34,948 nucleotides of DNA from DATAEU01 sp046724395. Its GTDB lineage: Bacteria > Actinomycetota > UBA4738 > HRBIN12. A program made the position numbers and the translations under genes. The notes under the pieces were generated by a model that did no database searches, was not told the DNA's origin, and was given only the letters and a program-made list of their open reading frames with translations. The stretch is taken from positions 1 to 34,948 of the forward strand of contig JBKOWM010000172.1 of assembly GCA_046724395.1 (NCBI GenBank). Reading direction: 5' to 3'. This document shows, piece after piece, positions 29,805-34,948 of this stretch. Position 1 is the stretch's first letter; the number at the start of each line of letters is the position of its first letter.

Positions 29805-32123
29805 ATGGCCACCGCCCCGTCGCGAAGCGGCCCGAGCTCGGGGCTGCTCAAACGCGTCCTCGTTGGTCGCGCTCTGGCCACGCACAAACAAGAGCATCAG
29901 CTGCTGCCCAAGCTGCTCGCGCTTCCCGTCTTCTCTTCGGATCCCTTGTCCTCGGTTGCATACGCGACCGAGGAGATGATGCTCGTACTGGCGGCAGCGG
30001 GCGCCGCCGCGCTTTCCTTGATGATCCCGATCTCGTTCGCGATCGCCCTATTGCTCGTCATCGTGGTCTCGTCCTACCGGCAGACCGTTCTTGCCTATCC
30101 GCAGGGCGGCGGGTCCTACATCGTCTCCCGAGAGAACCTCGGGACGATCCCGGGGTTGATCGCCGCCGCAGCGATCCTCACGGACTACGTGTTGACCGTG
30201 GCCGTCAGCGTCACGGCGGGAACCATCGCCGTCACGTCGGCCGCCCCGTCGTTGGCCGAACACCGCGTCCTCCTCGCGGTTTCCCTCGTGGCGCTCGTGA
30301 CACTCGCGAACCTACGTGGCGTGAAGGAAGCCGGAAAGCTGTTCGCCGTTCCGACGTACGGGTTCGTGCTCACCGTTTATCTAACTCTGATCACCGGGCT
30401 CGTGGAGTGCGCGTCGAGGTGTCCAGTGGCGTCGACGTCGCAATTGGACCTTCCCGTCGAGCACGCGCTCACGGCGTTCGTCGTCCTTCGGGCGTTCGCG
30501 TCTGGAGCGACGGCGCTCACGGGCGTTGAGGCGATCGCCGACGGGGTCCAGGCTTTCCGCCGACCGCAAGCGCGCAATGCGGCCACGACCCTCGCCGTCA
30601 TGGCGAGCATCAGCATCACGATGTTCCTGGGAATCACGTTCCTCGCACGAGCCCTGAACGTGCGCATTTCCGAGGACATCCACGGCGTTAAGTCCGTTCT
30701 CGCACAGATCGGCGAGACCGTGTTTCACGGCGGTCCCATCTTCTACGTGCTGCAGGCGTTCACCGCCGGAATCCTGATTCTGGCTGCGAACACCGCGTAT
30801 CAAGACTTCCCGCGGCTGTCGGCGATCCTCGCTCGCGATCGGTTTATGCCTGCTCAGTTCCGGAATCGAGGCGACCGGCTCGTCTTCTCGAACGGCGTCC
30901 TCGTCCTCGCCACGATGGCGTCGCTGCTTATCTGGTTGTTCGATGCGAACCTCACGCGCCTGATCCAGCTGTACGTCGTCGGTGTGTTCACTGCCTTCAC
31001 CCTGTCGCAGGCCGGCATGGTCCGACGCTGGAGGAGGTTGAGGACCGAAGGCTGGCGGCACCGAGCCGCGATCAATGGGATCGGCGCGATCACCACGGGC
31101 ATCGTGCTGGTGATCGTGACCATCACCAAGTTTGCGCGCGGCGCATGGATCGTGATCCTTGCGATGCCGATCATCGTGGCGTTCTTCCTCGTCGTTCACC
31201 GCCATTACGAACGCGTCGGCCGGCTCCTGCGATCGCAGGGGCTTGCCGCCGATGTGGAGGCACACAACACGTTCGTGCTCCTCATCGAGTACATGGACGC
31301 CGCGACGATGGACGCCGTCTTCTACCTGCGCGCGTTCAGACCCGAGCGTCTGATCCCGCTATTCGTCGGCGACGACGCTCGCTTCGACGAGGTTCGGGAT
31401 GCCTGGCAGACGGCGGCGCCTCGGATGGGACAGCTCCAGCCGTTGCCCGGCGCCGAGCGTGGGGAGGTGCGCTCGCTCCGGCGTTACCTCCGCTCGATGC
31501 GGCGTGAGCGAAACGACTTCGTGACGGTCGTGATCCCCGAGACCCTTCGCTCGGACGGCTGGCGACAGTTCCTGGTGGACCGGCGAGCGCTCGTATTGAA
31601 GGCCGCGCTCTTCTTCGAGCCGAACATCGTCGTGATGGACGTGCCCCTGCTACCCGAGGAACGTCCAGTCGTCGAGCGTCGCGCCCAGCGGCGTCTGGAG
31701 CCGTTGCGAAGCGTGGCGATCATCCCCGTCGCGGCCGTGCACGACGCAACGGTCCGCGCAGCCGTCTACGCACGCTCGCTGAATCCCGCGTCGATCGAGG
31801 CGGTGTACCTCGCGACGGATCCGGACGACGTCCCGACGTTCATCGACCAGTGGGCAAACCGGCGCATTCCCGTCCCGGTCTCCGTGGTCGAGGTCCCGTT
31901 CCGGGATCTCGGTCCGCCGCTTCTCAACGAGGTCAGGAAGCACACCCGGTGGGGAGAGACGGTCGTCACCGTGGTTCTGCCGGAGTTTGTAGTCGACAAG
32001 TGGTGGGAGAACATCCTGCACAACCAGACCGGCTTCTACATCAAGCGGCTGCTGCTCTTCGAGCCGGGCGTCGTGGTCGCAAGCGTGCCCTTCCACCTGG
32101 GCGCGATGGACGGGAAAGAGTAG
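29805..32123 (+). CDS. KimA-family K+/H+ symporter 3, tandem C-terminal cytosolic domains
   Basis: A 772-residue paralogue, closest to KimA-like 2. Asp46 and Tyr53 (VFSSDPLSSVAYATEE) are kept, as are AYPQGGGSYIV, YVLTVAVSVTAGT and LYVVGVFTAFTLSQAGM. One block differs: the otherwise constant GVEAISNGVPAF reads GVEAIADGVQAF (DNA 30524-30558), beside the conserved Glu of the transport path, which may alter ion preference or rate. Cytosolic domain 1 (about 487-625) has lost the LHN motif (FLVDRRALVLKAALFFEPNIVV); domain 2 (about 635-772) keeps ILHNQTGFYIKRLLLFEPG. The frame is open upstream to 29451, but the ATG at 29805 fits the family N-terminus and the leaderless promoter. An HD hydrolase gene follows after 3 bp. 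Confidence 0.9.
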   Translation: MATAPSRSGPSSGLLKRVLVGRALATHKQEHQLLPKLLALPVFSSDPLSSVAYATEEMMLVLAAAGAAALSLMIPISFAIALLLVIVVSSYRQTVLAYPQGGGSYIVSRENLGTIPGLIAAAAILTDYVLTVAVSVTAGTIAVTSAAPSLAEHRVLLAVSLVALVTLANLRGVKEAGKLFAVPTYGFVLTVYLTLITGLVECASRCPVASTSQLDLPVEHALTAFVVLRAFASGATALTGVEAIADGVQAFRRPQARNAATTLAVMASISITMFLGITFLARALNVRISEDIHGVKSVLAQIGETVFHGGPIFYVLQAFTAGILILAANTAYQDFPRLSAILARDRFMPAQFRNRGDRLVFSNGVLVLATMASLLIWLFDANLTRLIQLYVVGVFTAFTLSQAGMVRRWRRLRTEGWRHRAAINGIGAITTGIVLVIVTITKFARGAWIVILAMPIIVAFFLVVHRHYERVGRLLRSQGLAADVEAHNTFVLLIEYMDAATMDAVFYLRAFRPERLIPLFVGDDARFDEVRDAWQTAAPRMGQLQPLPGAERGEVRSLRRYLRSMRRERNDFVTVVIPETLRSDGWRQFLVDRRALVLKAALFFEPNIVVMDVPLLPEERPVVERRAQRRLEPLRSVAIIPVAAVHDATVRAAVYARSLNPASIEAVYLATDPDDVPTFIDQWANRRIPVPVSVVEVPFRDLGPPLLNEVRKHTRWGETVVTVVLPEFVVDKWWENILHNQTGFYIKRLLLFEPGVVVASVPFHLGAMDGKE

Positions 32124-32126
32124 CGC

Positions 32127-32684
32127 GTGGAGCGTGCGGAGGCGATCGCATTCTGTGGGAAGAAGACGTTGAAGGAGACCACCCTCCGCCACCTCATCTC
32201 GGTCGAGGGCGTGATGCGCGCGCTCGCGGATCGGTTCGGACAGGACGAGGAGTTGTGGGGCCTGACGGGCCTGTTCCACGACCTCGACCAGGATCACACG
32301 GGCGACGACGCCGAGAACCACGCCGTTCTTGCCGCCGGGTGGCTCCGGGAGGCGGGCGTCGACGAGCGCGTCGTGAACGGGGTGCTGGCGCACGCGAAGC
32401 CCGAGTACCGAACGGACCTGATGTCCACAGCGATCGTTCACGCCGACGCGGTTGCCGGCCTGCTCGTCGCCGCGGCTCTCGTGCGTCCGGAGCGCGCGAG
32501 CGGCATGAAGGTGTCGTCGGTCAAGAAGAAGCTCAAGGAGAAAGCGTTCGCACCCGGCGTGAACCGTGCGGAGGTGCTCGACGTCGAGGACTCGATCGGG
32601 TTGCCGATCGACGAGTTCCTGGCCGCATCGATCGACGGGCTCCAGCGGGTCGCACCGGAGATCGGGCTTGTGAGGGAGGGATGA
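32127..32684 (+). CDS. HD-superfamily hydrolase (COG2316-like)
   Basis: A 185-residue metal-dependent phosphohydrolase. The HD pattern is complete: His22 (RHLISVEGVM), His51-Asp52 (FHDLDQD), His65 (ENHAVLAAGWL), His89 (LAHAK) and a distal Asp107 (IVHADAVAG). The second half has a basic stretch (KVSSVKKKLKEKAF) and is helical, as in the short stand-alone HD proteins of COG2316. The GTG start is 3 bp after the KimA-like 3 stop, and its end overlaps an ATG of the acetyltransferase region, so it belongs to the same operon. The substrate is unknown (probably a nucleotide or phosphoester). A link to a nucleotide signal that controls the transporter is attractive but unproven. Confidence 0.88.
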   Translation: MERAEAIAFCGKKTLKETTLRHLISVEGVMRALADRFGQDEELWGLTGLFHDLDQDHTGDDAENHAVLAAGWLREAGVDERVVNGVLAHAKPEYRTDLMSTAIVHADAVAGLLVAAALVRPERASGMKVSSVKKKLKEKAFAPGVNRAEVLDVEDSIGLPIDEFLAASIDGLQRVAPEIGLVREG

Positions 32685-32686
32685 GG

Positions 32687-33202
32687 ATGGACGAGCAGAC
32701 CAAGCTGCGACCGGCCGGACACGGCGACGAGCCGTTCCTCCGCAAGATGATGTACGAGGCCGCCGCGTGGAACCCGGATTGGCCGCACGAAGAGGTCATC
32801 GAGGCGCTTTCCAACCCCGTACTCGCGCGATACGTCGACGGATGGCGGCGACCCGGCGACGCCGGGGTCATCGCCGAGCGCGAGGCGGACGCGATCGGCG
32901 CCGCGTGGTACCGACTGTTCACGGCCGACGAGCCGGGCTACGGTTTCATCGATGAGCGAACGCCGGAGCTCGGGCTGGCGGTGGTCCCCCTCTACCGCCG
33001 ACGGGGGGTCGGCACCGCGTTGCTCGAGGGGCTGATCGAGCGCGCCCGAGAGGACGGCTACGCGGCGCTCTCGCTGTCCGTCGCCGTGTCGAATCGGTCG
33101 CGCATGATGTACGAGCGAGCCGGCTTCGTGAGGGTGGGCGAGCTGGGTGACTCGTGGACCATGAGGCTCGATCTCGGCCCGGGGAGCCGCGGCCCGGGAT
33201 AG
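32687..33202 (+). CDS. GNAT-family N-acetyltransferase 2
   Basis: A 171-residue acetyltransferase. Motif A is PLYRRRGVGTALLEGLIERA (residues 101-120) with the R/Q-x-x-G-x-G/A signature. Motif B is SVAVSNRSRMMYERAGF, and the final strand is WTMRLDLG. The ATG at 32687 is preferred over the ATG at 32681, which overlaps the HD stop, because GGAGGG lies 6 nt before it. It probably shares the transcript of the HD and KimA-like genes. The acceptor is unknown. The N-terminal half (MMYEAAAWNPDWPHEEVIEAL) is typical of a frequent but uncharacterised actinobacterial GNAT group. Confidence 0.9.
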   Translation: MDEQTKLRPAGHGDEPFLRKMMYEAAAWNPDWPHEEVIEALSNPVLARYVDGWRRPGDAGVIAEREADAIGAAWYRLFTADEPGYGFIDERTPELGLAVVPLYRRRGVGTALLEGLIERAREDGYAALSLSVAVSNRSRMMYERAGFVRVGELGDSWTMRLDLGPGSRGPG

Positions 33203-33205
33203 CAT
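33200..33205 (+). promoter_or_regulatory. Possible -10 element TAGCAT for leaderless tnaA
   Basis: TAGCAT ends 6 nt before the tnaA GTG, with no Shine-Dalgarno upstream. Its TAG is also the stop of the acetyltransferase gene, so the match is partly forced and less convincing than the one at 29792. Confidence 0.3.
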
Positions 33206-33211
33206 CGATCG

Positions 33212-34591
33212 GTGCCGTACCGGTTCCGGACGATCGTCGAGCCGTTCCGCATCCACTCGGTCGAACCGCTGCGGTTCACCACCGAAGACGAACGCGCCCG
33301 CGCGATCGGCGAGGCCGGGTACAACCTCTTCAACCTGCACGCCGACGACGTCCTGATCGACCTGCTGACCGACTCGGGAACCGGCGCCATGTCTCGCGAT
33401 CAGTGGGCGGCGATCCAGCACGGCGACGAAAGCTACGCGGGGGCTCCATCGTGGTTCAGATTTCTCGAGTCGGTCCGCGAGCTGTTCCCTTTCGAGCACG
33501 TGATCCCGACGCATCAGGGGCGTGCGGCCGAGAAGATTCTGTTCTCCGCCGTCGGGGGCGCCGGCCGCGTGGTCCCGAACAACACGCACTTCGACACGAC
33601 GCGGGCGAACGTCGAGTTCACCGGCGCGGAGGCGGTCGACCTCGTCATCGCCGAGGGCCGCGAGCCGTCGATCGATCACCCGTTCAAGGGCAACATGGAT
33701 CTTCGCGCGCTCGAGGAGCTCCTCGATGCGCGTGCGTCGGACGTCCCGGTCGTTTTCGTCACCGTCACCAACAACTCGGGAGGCGGCCAGCCCGTCTCGA
33801 TGGAGAACCTTCGCGGCGTCCGCAAGGTGTGCGATCGGTTCCAGGTGCCCCTGTTCCTGGACGCATGTCGGTTCGCCGAGAACGCATGGTTCATCAAGCG
33901 TCGTGAGCCCGGTCACGCCGGCCGGGCCGTCGTCGACATCGTGCGGGAAATGGGCTCCCTCGCCGACGGCATGACGATGAGCGCGAAGAAGGACGGGCTT
34001 GCGAACATCGGCGGCTGGCTCGCCATGAACGACGACGGCCTCGCCGAGCGGTGTCGGAACCTCACGATCCTCACGGAGGGGTTCCCGACGTACGGTGGGC
34101 TCGCCGGCCGCGATCTCGAGGCGATCGCGCAGGGCCTGCGGGAGGTGGTTGACGAGCACTACCTCCGATACCGGGTCCGCTCGATCGAGTATCTCGGCGA
34201 GGCGCTCGACCGGGCCGGTGTCCCGGTCGTAAAGCCGTTCGGCGGCCACGCTGTGTACCTCGATGCCCGGGCGCTACTGCCGCACGTCCCGCCGCTCCGG
34301 TATCCGGGCCACTCGCTCGCCGTCGGTCTGTACGAGGCGGGCGGCATTCGAAGCGTCGAGATCGGGACCGTGATGTTCGGGCTGCGTCCGGACGGGACCG
34401 AGGAGCCCGCCGCGATGGACCTCGTCCGCCTCGCCATCCCACGCCGGACGTACACGCAGAGTCACATCGACTACGTGATCGAGGTGGTCGTCTCGGTGGC
34501 GCAGCGAGCCCCGACGCTGCCCGGCTACCGGATCGTCGAGGGACCGCCGCAGCTCCGGCACTTCACGGCGCGCTTCGAGCCGGTCCGTTAG
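33212..34591 (+). CDS. tnaA: Tryptophanase (L-tryptophan indole-lyase)
   Basis: A 459-residue PLP enzyme of the beta-eliminating lyase family, predicted to split tryptophan into indole, pyruvate and ammonia in the cytosol. The PLP lysine lies in MSAKKDG (residues 256-261). GFPTYGGLAGRDLEAIAQGL and VRLAIPRRTYTQSHID are family blocks. Three positions separate tryptophanase from tyrosine phenol-lyase: FDTT (Asp128; TPL has FTTT), VEIG (Ile384; TPL has Arg) and LRHFTA (His450; TPL has Phe). All three favour tryptophanase. The length fits (E. coli TnaA 471). No tnaC leader or tnaB permease is present. GTG start; possibly leaderless. It overlaps the convergent DedA gene by 29 bp. Confidence 0.92.
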   Translation: MPYRFRTIVEPFRIHSVEPLRFTTEDERARAIGEAGYNLFNLHADDVLIDLLTDSGTGAMSRDQWAAIQHGDESYAGAPSWFRFLESVRELFPFEHVIPTHQGRAAEKILFSAVGGAGRVVPNNTHFDTTRANVEFTGAEAVDLVIAEGREPSIDHPFKGNMDLRALEELLDARASDVPVVFVTVTNNSGGGQPVSMENLRGVRKVCDRFQVPLFLDACRFAENAWFIKRREPGHAGRAVVDIVREMGSLADGMTMSAKKDGLANIGGWLAMNDDGLAERCRNLTILTEGFPTYGGLAGRDLEAIAQGLREVVDEHYLRYRVRSIEYLGEALDRAGVPVVKPFGGHAVYLDARALLPHVPPLRYPGHSLAVGLYEAGGIRSVEIGTVMFGLRPDGTEEPAAMDLVRLAIPRRTYTQSHIDYVIEVVVSVAQRAPTLPGYRIVEGPPQLRHFTARFEPVR

Positions 34592-34948
34592 CGGTCGCGT
34601 CGGCGTCGAACGTGCTCGTCGGCTCGGCTGCCGCCGAGGCATCCGCGGCCCGCTCGGACCGAACCCGCCGCCGGCGGCGCTCGATCCACACGCCGATCGC
34701 CACGACGACCGCGATCGCCACGAGCCACGCGATCGGCCGCATCACCCGTTCGACCTCCCGCCAGCGGTGGCCGAGCGCGTATCCCAGCCATGTAAGGCCG
34801 AGGATCCACGGCACGCACCCGAGGACCGTGTACAGGGTGAACTTCCAGGCGTTCATTCGAGCGATGCCCGCAGGAAGCGAGATGAAGGTGCGGACCACCG
34901 GCAGCAGGCGTCCGAGGAAGACCGCCGCTTCGCCGTGGCGTTTGAACC
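34563..34948 (-). CDS. DedA-family membrane protein, C-terminal part (5' end outside window)
   Basis: Only the last 128 codons are inside the window; the gene continues past 34948. The visible part has the DedA/SNARE-associated hallmark FKRHGEAAVFLGRLLPVVRT, with the functional Arg in GRLLPVVRTFISLPAG, then ARMNAWKFTLYTVLGCVPW and a last helix (about IAWLVAIAVVVAIGVWI). A long basic then Ala/Asp-rich tail closes it. DedA proteins are inner-membrane transporters linked to undecaprenyl-phosphate or phospholipid recycling and proton-motive-force upkeep. The GTG at 34898 within the frame is internal, not the start. Its 3' end overlaps tnaA on the other strand by 29 bp. Confidence 0.93.
   Translation of the reverse strand, partial: FKRHGEAAVFLGRLLPVVRTFISLPAGIARMNAWKFTLYTVLGCVPWILGLTWLGYALGHRWREVERVMRPIAWLVAIAVVVAIGVWIERRRRRVRSERAADASAAAEPTSTFDADATANGPARSAP

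Noticed and set aside
22523..32123. Amino-acid permeases
   Set aside because: The fold is APC, but the conserved blocks and C-terminal LHNQ...VP domain match KimA more specifically than amino-acid transporters.
31850..32686. N-terminal extension of the second acetyltransferase
   Set aside because: It overlaps KimA-like 3 and the HD gene in a shifted frame; a good ribosome site precedes the ATG at 32687.
33212..34591. Tyrosine phenol-lyase
   Set aside because: The three substrate-determining positions (Asp128, Ile384, His450) are those of tryptophanase.

Overview
The window is GC-rich (roughly two thirds G+C by eye), densely packed chromosomal DNA. GTG starts, GTGA/ATGA gene overlaps, and an OB-fold gene next to two TrkA/Ceo-type RCK genes, an arrangement I recall from mycobacteria, all suggest an Actinomycetota chromosome, probably from a lineage outside the best-studied genera. 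I see no phage, IS, tRNA, rRNA or CRISPR. Long open frames antisense to the real genes are common here and reflect base composition.

Layout. 60-3709: a YCII protein, a Yx(F/W)xxD lipoprotein with a 13-bp x4 tandem repeat in its leader, a DrrAB-like ABC exporter, and a divergent MarR regulator with an unusual 11-residue-repeat tail. 3772-7126: a small Cys/His protein, a DinB-fold protein, a Wzx-type flippase, an acetyltransferase and a small membrane coiled-coil protein. 7292-10041: a TIGR00725/LOG-like protein overlapping an MrfA/YprA-type helicase. 10103-12824: two divergent CaCA cation exchangers. The leftward one is preceded by a convincing yybP-ykoY (Mn2+) riboswitch. 12837-14494: an LCP ligase with a coupled membrane protein. 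14634-18795: NhaA antiporter, membrane-bound H+-pyrophosphatase and an OB-fold protein.

18818-32123 is the most interesting part and reads as a potassium-homeostasis island. It holds two RCK (TrkA-like) proteins, two KdpDE-like two-component systems and three large KimA-family K+/H+ symporters. Both sensor kinases lack the usual KdpD N-terminal sensor. Each two-component system is divergent from a KimA-like gene, so a [response regulator-kinase <-> transporter] module appears twice. All three transporters carry two tandem copies of the C-terminal cytosolic domain that Bacillus KimA has only once. The shared intergenic regions contain 11-bp-period direct repeats, the spacing expected of OmpR/PhoB-family operators. 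No TrkH/KtrB pore protein is present, so the RCK proteins may serve the KimA-like transporters.

32127-34948: an HD-domain hydrolase and an acetyltransferase follow the last transporter. Then come a tryptophanase, with diagnostic residues favouring tryptophan over tyrosine, and the 3' part of a DedA-family membrane protein running off the window.

Read together, most of the window handles ion and proton balance: K+ uptake, Na+/H+ antiport, Ca/Mn exchange and a PPi-driven proton pump. Drug export and envelope functions sit at the left end.
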